A stretch of DNA of 50,672 nucleotides. It comes from Reyranellaceae bacterium (GTDB lineage Bacteria; Pseudomonadota; Alphaproteobacteria; Reyranellales; Reyranellaceae). Under the pieces are notes generated by a model. The model had not been told where the DNA came from and searched no databases. It saw only the letters and a program-made list of their open reading frames with translations. The first letter of the stretch is position 1, and the number at the start of each line of letters is the position of its first letter. The translations under genes were made by a program, and so were the position numbers. The stretch is from contig JALHMM010000006.1 in NCBI GenBank assembly GCA_022844045.1, forward strand, positions 69,574-120,245, read 5' to 3'. This document shows positions 25,016 through 35,150 of this stretch, one piece after another.

Positions 25016-25073
25016 CTTGCGGCCATAGTGTGGCGTTGGCCTTTGCCAGAACCCTAAGCGACCGGGAGCGATC

Positions 25074-26927
25074 ATGAGACGAGTTCAGGCATGCTTCCGT
25101 GCCGCCCCCCGTCTCAGCATTGTGTTCCTTCTTGCGGTCTTCGGATGGTCGGCGTCGGCGCAGGCCCATACTCTCGAGGTCACCATCAATGTCATCGGTG
25201 ACGAGTCGATAGGCCGCGAGCTCAAGAAGCTGATCGAGGAGTCCGCTAAGGACCAAGGTGCCACCGATGGCGCTGGCGCGCTGCAGCGCACCCGCACGCA
25301 GGTCCAGCGCGTCACCCTGGCGCTGCGCTCGAAAGGTTTCTACGCGGCGAGCGTCGATGCGACCATCGCCGGCCGTCGGGTCGAGGATCCTGCAACGCTC
25401 GACGGGCTTGAGGCGTTACCCCCAGACCAGAAGCTGTCGGTGGCATTTCAGGTCGAGACCGGGCCCTTGTTTCGCATATCCAAGATTGACATCGAGGGCG
25501 CATCGCAGATCGAGCGCGGGAAACTGCGGCTGGCGACAGGCGATCCCGCCGAAGCGTCGCAGATTCTCAGCGCCGAGGAGGATGTGCTGGCGCAGCTGCG
25601 TCAGCGCGGCCACGCCTTGGCCGCGGCGGGACGGCGTGAGGTGGTGGTCGATCACGCTACGCAGAAAGTCGACATCACCTATGTATTCGACGCGGGTCCC
25701 CTCGCCAAGATGGGGCCGGTGACGTTCAGCGGCTCCGAGAGCATGGACATGGCGTTCATGCAGCGGCGCGTGCCGTTCAAGCGGGGCGATCCCTACGATC
25801 CGGACAAGATCAAGAAGCTGCGCGATCGCGTCGGTGCGCTCGGCGTGTTCAGTGCTGTGCGCGTGAAGATGGCGCCGGAGCTGACGCCCGACGGTGAGCT
25901 GCCGATCGCTGTCGACCTCAAGGACAGGCCGCCGCGCACCATCGGCTTCGGCGCGGGCTACGAGACCGAGCGTGGCTTCTTGGTCAATGCCTACTGGCTG
26001 CACCGCAACCTGTTCGGCCAGGCCGAGAGCGTGAAGCTGTCGGCGGAGATCAACAATATAGGCCGCGGCGGCATCAACAGCGAAAGCCTCGGCAACACCG
26101 GCTTCGCCGTATCGGCGGCGTTTTTGAAGCCCGACTGGTGGGTGGCCGGGCAGGACGCCACGGCCAAGGTCGAGGTGCTGCGTGAGTTCCTCGAGACCTA
26201 CAAGCGGCGCGCGACATTCCTTCAGGCCGGCCTCGACCGCCGTATTTCGCAGGAATGGCGCGTCACCGGCGGCGTCGTGCTCGAGTACTCGCGCATCGAG
26301 CGCTTTGGCGTGACGCGCGACTACAAGCTGATCGGCGTGCCGTTGGGCGTAACCTTGGACATGACCGACAGCGAGATCGAGCCGACTAAGGGCTGGCGGC
26401 TGGCCGCCAAGGCGGCGCCCTATCTCGATGTCGGCGCGGCGGGCAAGCCGTTCACCATCCTGCGCCTCACCGGCAGCGCCTATCTCGACGTGCTGGGCGA
26501 AGGCCGTACCGTGCTGGCCGCGCGCGCCTCGGTCGGCTCGATCCCCGGCGTCGACACCAATGCGATTCCGCCGGACAAGCTGTTCTACGCCGGTGGCGGC
26601 GGATCGGTGCGCGGCTTCGCCTATCAGACCGCCGGCCCTCGCAACCAGTTTTTCACCCCGATCGGCGGTGCCAGTGTCATCGAAGGCAGCATCGAGTTGC
26701 GCCAACGCATTGGCGAGTCGTTCGGTGCCGTCGCCTTCGTCGATGTCGGCAGCGCCTATACCAGCAAGATTCCCGATTTCTCGATCGCGCCGCGCATCGG
26801 CGCCGGGCTGGGCGTGCGCTACTACACCGATTTCGGGGCGATCCGGGCCGATATCGCCGTCCCGGTCAATCGGCGCGCGGGCGACGACCGCTTCGGCCTC
26901 TACATCAGCCTGGGGCAGGCCTTCTGA
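25074..26927 (+). CDS. tamA: TamA, Omp85-family outer-membrane translocation and assembly protein
   Basis: 617-aa outer-membrane protein that, with TamB, assists insertion of outer-membrane proteins and lipid transport. A signal peptide covers residues 1-31 (VFLLAVFGWSASAQA). POTRA domains follow, about 33-250, each with short beta-alpha units, then a 16-strand barrel from about 260. The Omp85 loop motif VRGF is at V512-F515. The C-terminus GLYISLGQAF ends in Phe as barrel proteins do. Its stop overlaps the start of tamB by one base, the normal arrangement for this pair. Confidence 0.93.
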   Translation: MRRVQACFRAAPRLSIVFLLAVFGWSASAQAHTLEVTINVIGDESIGRELKKLIEESAKDQGATDGAGALQRTRTQVQRVTLALRSKGFYAASVDATIAGRRVEDPATLDGLEALPPDQKLSVAFQVETGPLFRISKIDIEGASQIERGKLRLATGDPAEASQILSAEEDVLAQLRQRGHALAAAGRREVVVDHATQKVDITYVFDAGPLAKMGPVTFSGSESMDMAFMQRRVPFKRGDPYDPDKIKKLRDRVGALGVFSAVRVKMAPELTPDGELPIAVDLKDRPPRTIGFGAGYETERGFLVNAYWLHRNLFGQAESVKLSAEINNIGRGGINSESLGNTGFAVSAAFLKPDWWVAGQDATAKVEVLREFLETYKRRATFLQAGLDRRISQEWRVTGGVVLEYSRIERFGVTRDYKLIGVPLGVTLDMTDSEIEPTKGWRLAAKAAPYLDVGAAGKPFTILRLTGSAYLDVLGEGRTVLAARASVGSIPGVDTNAIPPDKLFYAGGGGSVRGFAYQTAGPRNQFFTPIGGASVIEGSIELRQRIGESFGAVAFVDVGSAYTSKIPDFSIAPRIGAGLGVRYYTDFGAIRADIAVPVNRRAGDDRFGLYISLGQAF

Positions 26928-29900
26928 TGCGTATCGGACGGGCCATCGCATTGACAGCGATCGGCCTGGTGTCGGTCGCAGCCCTTGTGTTTGCCGGTCT
27001 GCAGACGCGGCTGGGCCAGCGCTGGCTGATGAACGCCGTGGCATCGATGGCGTCGTCCGACGACATGCGCGTGGCGATCCGGGGTACGCACGGCTACTTC
27101 CCGACCCGCCTCACCATCGATCGCATCGAGCTGGCCGATCGGCGTGGTATCTGGCTGCAGGTCGACGGAGCGCGTGTTGACTGGGCCTTCCTCTCGCTGT
27201 TCAGCGACCAGCTGCGCATCGGGCGGCTGGCGGCGCGGCGCATCGAGATGATTCGTCAGCCCGATCCGCCGCGCCAGCCGTCGCCACCCTCGTCGGGTAG
27301 CGGGTTCGGCCTGCCCATGGGCATCGATATCAAGGCGCTGGTGATCGACGAGATCCACATTCGCGCGCCCGTGGCGCCGATGGATTCGCGCTGGAAGCTG
27401 TCCGGCAATGCCTCGGTTGCCGGTACCGGGCAGAGCGATACCAAACTCTTGCTCGAGCGCATCGATGGCCGCTCGGGCCGGCTGTCGGTCGATGCCCGGT
27501 ACGACATCGTCAAACGCGTCGTCGCCGCCAATGTCGCCTTGCAGGAGGGCGAGAACGGATTGGTCGCCGCGCTGGTCGGTCGCCCCGATCTGAAGGAAGT
27601 ATCGGCGCGCCTGACGGCGAGCGGCGATGCGCAGCGGGGCAATGCCGAGCTTGTGTTCGACGGCGGCGACGCGATGACGTCGAAGGGCGCGCTGACCTGG
27701 CAGCCGGGCGACGGCGCCACCGCCGTCACCTTGAAACTCGACGCCGCGGCACCCGGGCTGCCTGATGGGCCGCTGGCACGGATCGCGCGCAACCCGCTGC
27801 AGATCGCCGGCCGCGCGACGATCAGCGAGACGCTGGTCGAGGTCCAGGAGATCACCGTGACCGCCGAACCGTTGCGCCTGCGCGCGACGGCGAAGTATGG
27901 CTTCAGGGATCATCGTATCGACAGCGAGATCAACCTCGTCGCCACCGAGGCGAGCGGATTGCGCGACGTGCTGGGCGGCGTGACCTGGCGCGATCTCAGC
28001 CTCGAGGTTCGCGTATCGGGTACGTCGGCCGTTCCGCGCGTCAACGCGCGCCTCCGTGCCGCCGAGATCAAGGGACCCGATGGCGCCGCGGCGCGCGACG
28101 TGAATCTTGCCGCCGAGGCGGAAGCGCGCGATATCGGTGCACGCACACAGGCTACCTTCGCGCTCGCTGGTCACGCTCTCGACGTCAGGGCGCCAACCGT
28201 CGATGGCCGCGAGTTGCCGGCGACACGGCTCGATTTCAACGCCAGGGGCGGACTGCAGGCGGATGGGCGGATCGTCGTCGACGCGGCGGAGCTCGCATCC
28301 GCGTTCGTCTCGATCAAGGCCAGCAGCGTCTATCGGCCCTCGGACCGCAGCGGTGAGGCGAAGGCGACGCTGTCCATCGCCGACGCCGCGACGATCTCGA
28401 CCCTGGCCGGGCGGCCCATCACCGGTCGCGGCACGATCGATGTCGCGGCGCGCGTCGGTCAGGGCCAGGTCAGCGTCGACTGGCGCGGCGTGCTCGACAG
28501 TCTGTCGGTCGCGGGTATCCCCGCCAGTCTGACCGTGTCCGGCATCCGCCTGCGCGGTTCGGCGAGCGCGCAGCAGGATCAGAGCTGGACCTTCCAGGCG
28601 GTACGCGTCGAAAGCGATGCGCTGGCGTTCGAGGTGTCGGGGCGTGGCCGTGGGCAGGAGGGCGATATCGAACTGTCGCTGGCTGCGCCGAGGCTGGCGG
28701 CCATCGACCAGCGGATCGCCGGCACGGTTAGCGCCACGGGCACCATTGCGCTGCGGCTCGACGGCATGGCCGTGAAGCTGTCGGCGGACGCCACCGACCT
28801 CGTTCACGAGGCGTTGCGATCCAAGCGCCTCGTCCTGTCCCTCGACGCTCGAACACAGGGTGACGCGGTGTCCGGTGCGCTGAACGCCAGCGGTGACCTG
28901 GCCGATCAGCCGCTGCGTATCGAGGGCCGCTTCGCGCGCGCCGCCGATGGCGGCATCACCGTGCCGTCGCTCGATGGCCGCTGGGCAAGCTCGACCATCG
29001 AGGCGAGGGATCTGCAAATCACGGAGTCCAGCGCAACCGGCGGTGCGCGGGCTCGCATTAGCGATCTCGGCGAGATCGGACGCCTGATCGGCCAGCCGCT
29101 CGCGGGCTCGCTCGACATCGACGTCACCACCGACAACGACGTACCGAAGGGCCGCGTGGCGGCGGTGGTGCGCGGCAAAGGGCTGCGCGGCGCGGGCTTT
29201 GAGGTCGCGACCCTCGATGCGAAGGCCACCGTGGTCGATCCGCTCGGTCGCGCCGGCATCGACGGCGACGTGCGTGCCACGGGCCTGCGCGGTGTCGATG
29301 AACTGAACCAGGTGTTGGTGAAGCTCGGCGGTGAACGCGCCGCGCTGGATGTGACGGCGCAGGTACGCGGACCGCGCACCAACGCCGAATTCGTGGCGAA
29401 GCTGCGCCAGGTCGCCGAGGGCCTGGTCGTCGAGCTGGCGCGTGCCACGGGCCGTTTCGCCGACCTACCGATCGCGCTGGCCGGCGCTTCGCGCGTGCGG
29501 ATCGAAGGCTCGCGCATCACCGTCGAGCCCACGGTGCTGCGCATCGCCGAGGGGCGCGTCAGCATCGCCGGTGCGCTGAACGACGGAGCCAGCGACCTCG
29601 GTATCGACATTGTCGGCTTCCCGCTGGCGGCGATTGGCAAGATCGCGCCGGGCGTCGATTTGGTCGGGACGCTGCAGGCCACGGCGCGGGTGCGCGGCGC
29701 GCTGGCCGCGCCACGGATCGAGTCGACATTCTCGATCGCCGCCATGCGCTTGCGCCGGCCCATGACGGAGTTGCTGCCGGCGGTTTCGGTCACCGGCTCG
29801 GCCGGCCTCGCCGGCAACCGCGCTACCTTCGACACCCAGATCTCGGCCGGGGCCAACAGCCGGCTGACCCTGAAGGGCGACGCGGCGCTGGCCGGCGGCA

Positions 29901-31234
29901 CGGCAACCGCGGCCATCAGCGGTACGCTCGATCTGGCGCCGTTCGCGCCGCTTGTCGGGTCGACCGTGCAGGGTCTGCGCGGCACGGCGACCCCCGACCT
30001 CACTCTGCGTATCGCGGGCAGCTCGATCACCGGCCAGGGCAGCGTCACGGTAAAGGGCGTCGCGCTTACGCTGCCGGTGGCCGGCCTTCGACTGCAGGGC
30101 GGCGAGGCGGCGCTGCGTCTCAACGGCGCTACGCTGGCGATCGAGCGGCTGACTGCATCGACCGGCGGCAACGGCGACATCAGCGCGACAGGTAGCGTGC
30201 AACTCGATGAGGCGAGGGGCTTCCCCGTCGATCTGCAGGTCAGCACCCGTCGTGCCGCGCTGGTCAATCGCGCCGATCTCGTCGCCACCATCTCGTCGAC
30301 CCTGAAGGTCTCGGGCGCGGTGACCAACGGGCTCACGGTTACCGGGCCGGTGAATGTCGATCGCGCCGAGCTCACCATCGGCGCCAGCCAGGTCGCGAAC
30401 TATCCGACCTTGCCGGTGCGCGAGATCAACAAGCCCGGCGTCATCAACCAGCCGCCGCCACCGCGGCCCGTGCGGGCCAACCGACCGATCCCGGCTGCTC
30501 CGCCACGCGGCGCACCGGTGACTCTGGCGCTGACCATCGACGCACCGCGAGCAGTGTTCGTGCGCGGCCGTGGCCTCGAGGCCGAAGTGGGTGGGCGCGT
30601 GCAGGTCACCGGCCCCGCATCGAAGCCGGGGGTTGTCGGCAGCCTCGCCCTGCGGCGCGGTGACTTCAACCTCGCCGGCAAACGCCTGCGCTTCACGCGC
30701 GGCAACGTCACCCTGATCGATCTCGAGACCATCGAGCCGCTGCTCGACTTCGTCGCCACCGCGCCGATCCAGGGCGGCCAGGCGGAAATCGTCATATCCG
30801 GCACCAGCCGCGCGCCGAAGATCGAGCTCCGATCCGCCCCGGAGATGCCGCCGGACGAGGTGATGGCGGCTCTGCTGTTCGGCAAGTCAGGCTCGAAGCT
30901 CAGCCCGTTCGAGCTGATCTCGGCGGCGCAGGCGGTGGCCGAGCTCACGGGTGCATCCCAGGGCAGCGGTTTCCTGGCCCGCATTCGCGGCGGCCTGGGT
31001 CTCGATCGCCTGGCGCTCGACTCGGCGAACACCGGCGACAGTCCGAACGCGGTCACGCTCGAGGCCGGCCGCTACATCGCGCCCGGCATCTATGTCGGTG
31101 CCAAGCAAGGCGCCACCGCCGACTCCAGCCGCGGCGTGGTCGAGATCGACGTGCTCAAGAACACCAAGATCGAGGCCGATGTCGGCGCCGATTCCACCGG
31201 CCGCATCGGCATCAAGATGGAGTGGGACTACTAG
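26927..31234 (+). CDS. tamB: TamB, translocation and assembly module inner-membrane component
   Basis: 1435-aa protein anchored by an N-terminal membrane helix (ALTAIGLVSVAALVFAG, about 7-25). The rest is a very long periplasmic beta-rich region of repeating short strands, as in AsmA-like/TamB proteins. A proline-rich linker (NKPGVINQPPPPRPVRANRP) falls at about residues 1168-1200. The conserved C-terminal TamB domain follows and ends KIEADVGADSTGRIGIKME. The length is normal for the family. It forms an operon with tamA and is followed by a family A repeat 7 bases after its stop. Confidence 0.93.
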   Translation: MRIGRAIALTAIGLVSVAALVFAGLQTRLGQRWLMNAVASMASSDDMRVAIRGTHGYFPTRLTIDRIELADRRGIWLQVDGARVDWAFLSLFSDQLRIGRLAARRIEMIRQPDPPRQPSPPSSGSGFGLPMGIDIKALVIDEIHIRAPVAPMDSRWKLSGNASVAGTGQSDTKLLLERIDGRSGRLSVDARYDIVKRVVAANVALQEGENGLVAALVGRPDLKEVSARLTASGDAQRGNAELVFDGGDAMTSKGALTWQPGDGATAVTLKLDAAAPGLPDGPLARIARNPLQIAGRATISETLVEVQEITVTAEPLRLRATAKYGFRDHRIDSEINLVATEASGLRDVLGGVTWRDLSLEVRVSGTSAVPRVNARLRAAEIKGPDGAAARDVNLAAEAEARDIGARTQATFALAGHALDVRAPTVDGRELPATRLDFNARGGLQADGRIVVDAAELASAFVSIKASSVYRPSDRSGEAKATLSIADAATISTLAGRPITGRGTIDVAARVGQGQVSVDWRGVLDSLSVAGIPASLTVSGIRLRGSASAQQDQSWTFQAVRVESDALAFEVSGRGRGQEGDIELSLAAPRLAAIDQRIAGTVSATGTIALRLDGMAVKLSADATDLVHEALRSKRLVLSLDARTQGDAVSGALNASGDLADQPLRIEGRFARAADGGITVPSLDGRWASSTIEARDLQITESSATGGARARISDLGEIGRLIGQPLAGSLDIDVTTDNDVPKGRVAAVVRGKGLRGAGFEVATLDAKATVVDPLGRAGIDGDVRATGLRGVDELNQVLVKLGGERAALDVTAQVRGPRTNAEFVAKLRQVAEGLVVELARATGRFADLPIALAGASRVRIEGSRITVEPTVLRIAEGRVSIAGALNDGASDLGIDIVGFPLAAIGKIAPGVDLVGTLQATARVRGALAAPRIESTFSIAAMRLRRPMTELLPAVSVTGSAGLAGNRATFDTQISAGANSRLTLKGDAALAGGTATAAISGTLDLAPFAPLVGSTVQGLRGTATPDLTLRIAGSSITGQGSVTVKGVALTLPVAGLRLQGGEAALRLNGATLAIERLTASTGGNGDISATGSVQLDEARGFPVDLQVSTRRAALVNRADLVATISSTLKVSGAVTNGLTVTGPVNVDRAELTIGASQVANYPTLPVREINKPGVINQPPPPRPVRANRPIPAAPPRGAPVTLALTIDAPRAVFVRGRGLEAEVGGRVQVTGPASKPGVVGSLALRRGDFNLAGKRLRFTRGNVTLIDLETIEPLLDFVATAPIQGGQAEIVISGTSRAPKIELRSAPEMPPDEVMAALLFGKSGSKLSPFELISAAQAVAELTGASQGSGFLARIRGGLGLDRLALDSANTGDSPNAVTLEAGRYIAPGIYVGAKQGATADSSRGVVEIDVLKNTKIEADVGADSTGRIGIKMEWDY

Positions 31235-31241
31235 GTCTCTC

Positions 31242-31305
31242 TGTCATCCCGAGCGCAGCGAGGGATCTAGGATGGCCCTGAATTCCTCGCTGCGCTCGGA
31301 ATGAC
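31242..31305. repeat. Palindromic repeat family A, copy 2
   Basis: Begins 7 nt after the tamB stop with tgtcatcccgagcgcagcga and closes with tcgctgcgctcggaatgac. It forms a strong hairpin between convergent genes and could serve as a 3' end structure for tamB. Confidence 0.85.
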
Positions 31306-31322
31306 GGCATCGGCGTGGAAGC

Positions 31323-32297
31323 TCACGCCACCATCATCTTCGCGAACTTGCCCTTCATGATGTCCTCGGCCTCGCGCACGATGCGCTCGACCAGTTCCTT
31401 GCACGAGGGGATGTCGTTGATCAGTCCCATGCAAGTGCCGGCCGACCACACGCCGTGCTCGAGATCGCCGGTCTCGTAGACCACGCGGCCCTTGGCCCCC
31501 GACACGATCGGGCCGATCTCCTGGATGGTCTTGCCCGCGGCCTCCATCTCGATCGCCTTCTTGGCGATCGAGTTGCCGTAGACGCGGCTGGTGTTGCGCA
31601 TGGTGCGGAAGATCAGCGCGGTCGAACGCTCGTCCGAGCCGACGATCTTCTCCTTCACGTTCTGGTGGATCGGCGCTTCCTTGGTGGCCATGAAGCGGGT
31701 GCCCATGTTGATGCCGTCGCAGCCCAGCGCCAGCGCCGCCACCAGGCCGCGCGCATCGGCGAAGCCGCCCGAGGCCAGCATCGGAATCTTGATCACGTTG
31801 GCCGCCGCCGGCAGCAGCACGAGGTTCGGCACGTCGTCCTCGCCGGGATGGCCGGCGCATTCGAAGCCGTCCATCGAGATCGCGTCGACGCCGGCCTTCT
31901 CGGCCGAGATGCCGTGACGCACCGAGGTGCATTTGTGGATCACCTTGATGCCGTTCTCCTTGAACTTGGGCAGGAACGGCTTGGGGTTGTTGCCGGCGGT
32001 CTCGACGATCTTCACGCCGGACGCGCAGATGGCGTCGATGTACTCGCCATAGGGACGCGGCACGAGCGTCGGCAGGATGGTGAGGTTCACGCCGAAGGGC
32101 TGGTCGGTCATATCGCGGCAGCGCTTGATCTCCTTGCTGAGATCCTCCGGCGTCGGCTGCGTGAGCCCGGTGATGATGCCCAGCGCGCCGGCGTTGGAGA
32201 CCGCCGAGGCGAGCTCGGCGCGGCCGACCCATTGCATGCCGCCCTGCACGATGGGGTGCTTGATGCCGAACATCTCGGTGAAGCGCGTCTTGATCAT
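31323..32297 (-). CDS. Nitronate monooxygenase (2-nitropropane dioxygenase family)
   Basis: 324-aa FMN enzyme with a TIM-barrel fold. Its N-terminus KHPIVQGGMQWVGRAELA and the catalytic histidine H150 in GFECAGHPGE are characteristic. LASGGFADARGLVAALALG is the FMN-phosphate loop. It may detoxify propionate-3-nitronate or nitroalkanes; related proteins act as enoyl reductases. The start at 32297 was chosen because the frame upstream (to 32384) lacks a plausible start. Convergent with tamB and divergent from the TauD gene, so probably monocistronic. Confidence 0.9.
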   Translation of the reverse strand: MIKTRFTEMFGIKHPIVQGGMQWVGRAELASAVSNAGALGIITGLTQPTPEDLSKEIKRCRDMTDQPFGVNLTILPTLVPRPYGEYIDAICASGVKIVETAGNNPKPFLPKFKENGIKVIHKCTSVRHGISAEKAGVDAISMDGFECAGHPGEDDVPNLVLLPAAANVIKIPMLASGGFADARGLVAALALGCDGINMGTRFMATKEAPIHQNVKEKIVGSDERSTALIFRTMRNTSRVYGNSIAKKAIEMEAAGKTIQEIGPIVSGAKGRVVYETGDLEHGVWSAGTCMGLINDIPSCKELVERIVREAEDIMKGKFAKMMVA

Positions 32298-32422
32298 GGA
32301 CCCAATTCCTCGCCCCGGTTTCGCCGCGCGGAAGCCTCGCCTGTCGACGGCCGCCGCCTCGGCGCGTACCTTGTACCGAAGCAACGGCCGTTGACCAGCA
32401 CCCAGGGCCGGAGGGAACGACG

Positions 32423-33316
32423 ATGAGCTATCAGCGTATCGCTGTGCGACGCATGACCGGCGGCTGCGGCGCGGAGATCGACGGACCCGACCTGAAGAAG
32501 CCGCTCGACGAGCAGACAGTGGCCGAGATCCGCAAGGCGCTGATCGAGCATTGCTGCGTCTTCCTGCGTGGCCAGGAAGGCATGACCGATCTCGATCAGG
32601 CGCGTTTTGCCGGCTACTTCGGCACCTTTGGGCGCGACCCCTTCGTCGAGGGCGAGGAGACGCATCCCAGCGTGCTGAAGGTCGCCAAGGAGGCCGACGA
32701 GGGCAAGAAGGCGACCTTCGGCGGCAACTGGCACTCCGACTGGAGCTTCCTCGAGACGCCGCCGGCCTTCACCTTCCTGCATGCGCGCGAGCTGCCGCCC
32801 TATGGCGGCGATACCATGTTCGCCAACCAGTACCTCGCCTACGAGACGCTTTCGGAGGGAATGCGCCAGACGCTCGACGGCCTGCGCGCGGTGTACTGGG
32901 CCAAGGCCTACGCCAAGGGCGCGGCGTTCTACGACAACAGCAACGCGCGCAGCATTAGGGTACGGCACGACGAGGAATCGATGGCCGAGATGGTGCATCC
33001 GATCGTGCGCGTGCATCCCGAGTCTGGCCGGCGCGCGCTGTTCGCCAACGTCGCCTACACCGTGCGCTTCGAGGGCATGACCGAGCGCGAGAGCCTGCCG
33101 CTGCTGAACTTCCTTTACGAGCACTCGACACGGCCGGAATTCGTCTGCCGCTTCACCTGGTCGCCGGGCGCCATGGCGATCTGGGACAATCGCTGCCTCC
33201 AGCACTTCGCGATCAATGACTACGCGGGCTATCGCCGCGAGCTGCGCCGCACCACCATCCGCGGCGAGAAGCCGATCGCGGTGGGCGAGGACACCAACCT
33301 GCGCGCGGCGGAGTAG
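32423..33316 (+). CDS. TauD/TfdA-family 2-oxoglutarate/Fe(II) dioxygenase
   Basis: 297-aa dioxygenase. The iron facial triad is H104 and D106 (NWHSDWSF) and H261 (CLQHFAINDY); R271/R272 is the 2-oxoglutarate ligand. The N-terminal part ALIEHCCVFLRGQEGM matches TauD and alpha-ketoglutarate-dependent enzymes. The substrate class (taurine, an aryloxyacid or another small acid) is not determinable. The spacer after it holds a family B repeat, and an SDR gene follows on the same strand. Confidence 0.9.
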   Translation: MSYQRIAVRRMTGGCGAEIDGPDLKKPLDEQTVAEIRKALIEHCCVFLRGQEGMTDLDQARFAGYFGTFGRDPFVEGEETHPSVLKVAKEADEGKKATFGGNWHSDWSFLETPPAFTFLHARELPPYGGDTMFANQYLAYETLSEGMRQTLDGLRAVYWAKAYAKGAAFYDNSNARSIRVRHDEESMAEMVHPIVRVHPESGRRALFANVAYTVRFEGMTERESLPLLNFLYEHSTRPEFVCRFTWSPGAMAIWDNRCLQHFAINDYAGYRRELRRTTIRGEKPIAVGEDTNLRAAE

Positions 33317-33322
33317 GCATCT

Positions 33323-33449
33323 TACCTTCCCCCAGAGGGAGAAGGTGCCCGAAGGGTGGAAGGGGGATGTCGAAGACGAACTGAGGAGTCCGTCTTCGAC
33401 ATCCCCCATCCGGCGCTGCGCGCCACCTTTTCCCCTCCGGGGGAAGGTA
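33323..33449. repeat. TA-flanked palindromic element family B, copy 3
   Basis: Begins 6 nt after the TauD-family stop. Both ends carry the taccttcccc / ggggaaggta complement, and inner arms contain gggggatgtcgaa / cgacatccccc. The SDR start is 25 nt after its end. The left end differs by two bases (cccccagagggag). Confidence 0.88.
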
Positions 33450-33474
33450 GATTTGAAGCCGGAGGTCACCGACC

Positions 33475-34284
33475 ATGGATCTGCAGCTTGCCGGCAAGGT
33501 GGCACTGGTCACCGGATCGAGCCGCGGCACCGGCGCCGGCATCGCCCGCGTGCTGGCGCGCGAGGGCGCGCATGTCGTGGTCAGCGGCGCCGACGAGATC
33601 GCCTGCGAGAGAATCGCCGGCGAGATCGCCAAGGTCGGCGGCAAGGTCTCGATCGCGCCCGGCGACGTCGCCAGCGCCGATGGCGCGGCGGCTGTGATCG
33701 CCGCCCTGGTCGCGGCGCGGCTCGAGGTCGACGTGCTGGTCAACAACTATGGCACGGCCGAGCGCGGCTTCTGGTCGACCGCGACCGACGCCGACTGGTT
33801 GTCGATCTACGAAAAAAACGTGGTCTCGGGCGTGCGGCTGGTGCGCGCGCTGGTGCCTGGGATGAAAGCGCGCGGCTGGGGCCGTATCGTCTTCGTCGGC
33901 ACCATCGGCAGCACCCGGCCCAACGCGCGCATGCCGCATTACTACGCCGCCAAGGGCGCGCTGCCTGTCATGACCGTGGGTCTTGCCAAGGAGCTGGCGG
34001 GTACGGGCATCACCGTGAACCTGGTGAGCCCGGGCCTGATCGCGACCGCCGAAGTGATCGAGAACGCGCGCCGTCGCGCGGCCAAGGAGAATTGGCCGGA
34101 GAGCGACGATCCCGACGCGCTGCTGCGTCGGCTGGCGGCGCACGACATGCCCAACCCGGTGGGCCGCATCGCCACAACGGAGGAGGTCGGCGAGCTGGTG
34201 GCCTTCCTCGCCGGCAGCCGCGCCGCCTTCATCAACGGCCAGAATATCCGCATCGACGGCGGCGCGGTCGACGTGACGGTGTAG
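33475..34284 (+). CDS. Short-chain dehydrogenase/reductase
   Basis: 269-aa NAD(P)-dependent enzyme of the classical SDR fold. The cofactor motif is [10 protein letters not shown] (13-22), NNYG is at 90-93, and the catalytic Y156/K160 are in HYYAAKGAL. The Ser position is G-T-I-G-S146 in [10 protein letters not shown]. The C-terminal [12 protein letters not shown] is usual. It precedes, by about 45 bases, the hydro-lyase and DUF2848 genes on the same strand; a common pathway with these is possible. Substrate unknown. Confidence 0.9.
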   Translation: MDLQLAGKVALVTGSSRGTGAGIARVLAREGAHVVVSGADEIACERIAGEIAKVGGKVSIAPGDVASADGAAAVIAALVAARLEVDVLVNNYGTAERGFWSTATDADWLSIYEKNVVSGVRLVRALVPGMKARGWGRIVFVGTIGSTRPNARMPHYYAAKGALPVMTVGLAKELAGTGITVNLVSPGLIATAEVIENARRRAAKENWPESDDPDALLRRLAAHDMPNPVGRIATTEEVGELVAFLAGSRAAFINGQNIRIDGGAVDVTV

Positions 34285-34330
34285 GCGTGGCACCATAGGG
34301 CCACGTTCCAGTTTCCCCCGGAGGTCCACC

Positions 34331-35143
34331 ATGGACACCACGATGAGCGCCCTGGGCGCCGGCGGTCGCGAGACCGGGCATGCCGCCCGCCTGAAGATCC
34401 GCGCCGGTGCGCATCACCGGCCGACGGCGGGCATGGCGCCGGGCTATGTACAGGCCAATCTGGCGATTCTGCCGGCGGCGCTGGCCGCCGACTTCCATCG
34501 TTTCTGCCACCTCAACCCCAAGCCCTGTCCGTTGCTGGCGGCGTCGGAGCCGGGCGATCCGCGCCTGCCGGCTTTGGGCGCCGATCTCGACATCCGCACG
34601 GACATCCCGCGCTACCGCGTGTGGAAGAAGGGCGAGCTGGTCGACGAGGTCGACGATATCCGCGCGGTGTGGCGCGACGATCTGGTGTCCTTCGCGCTGG
34701 GCTGCTCGTTCAGCTTCGAGGAGGCGCTGATCGAGAACGGCCTCGACATCCGCCACATCACCTGCGGCAGCAACGTGCCGATGTATCGCACCAACATCGC
34801 CACCGCGCCGGCCGGTCCGTTCCACGGCCCGATGGTGGTGTCGATGCGCCCGTTCCGGCCGGCCGACGCGATCCGCGCCGTGCAGGTCACCTCGCGCTTC
34901 CCGACGGTGCACGGCGCGCCGGTGCATCTCGGCAAGCCCGAGATGATCGGCATCAAGGACATCGCCAAGCCCGACTACGGCGACGCGGTCGAGGTGCGCG
35001 ATGACGAGCTACCGGTGTTCTGGGCCTGCGGCGTGACCCCGCAATCGGTGATCGCCACGGTGAAGCCGGAGTTCTGCATTACGCATGCACCCGGTTACAT
35101 GCTGGTGACTGACCTGCTCAACGCGCGTCTGGCGATCCTCTGA
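34331..35143 (+). CDS. Putative hydro-lyase, DUF1445/UPF0317 (D-glutamate cyclase-like)
   Basis: 270-aa soluble protein of the DUF1445 family, members of which include a mammalian D-glutamate cyclase. Conserved blocks are [34 protein letters not shown] and [11 protein letters not shown] near the C-terminus. The ATG at 34331 has GGAGG six bases upstream. DUF2848 follows 7 bases after its stop, so they should be cotranscribed. A carboxylate substrate is likely; the actual reaction has not been assigned from sequence. Confidence 0.85.
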   Translation: MDTTMSALGAGGRETGHAARLKIRAGAHHRPTAGMAPGYVQANLAILPAALAADFHRFCHLNPKPCPLLAASEPGDPRLPALGADLDIRTDIPRYRVWKKGELVDEVDDIRAVWRDDLVSFALGCSFSFEEALIENGLDIRHITCGSNVPMYRTNIATAPAGPFHGPMVVSMRPFRPADAIRAVQVTSRFPTVHGAPVHLGKPEMIGIKDIAKPDYGDAVEVRDDELPVFWACGVTPQSVIATVKPEFCITHAPGYMLVTDLLNARLAIL

Positions 35144-35150
35144 TCCCGAT

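Noticed and set aside
26900..29017. Minus-strand frame of 705 codons over tamB
   Set aside because: Antisense shadow; the plus-strand frame has a membrane anchor and a TamB C-domain.
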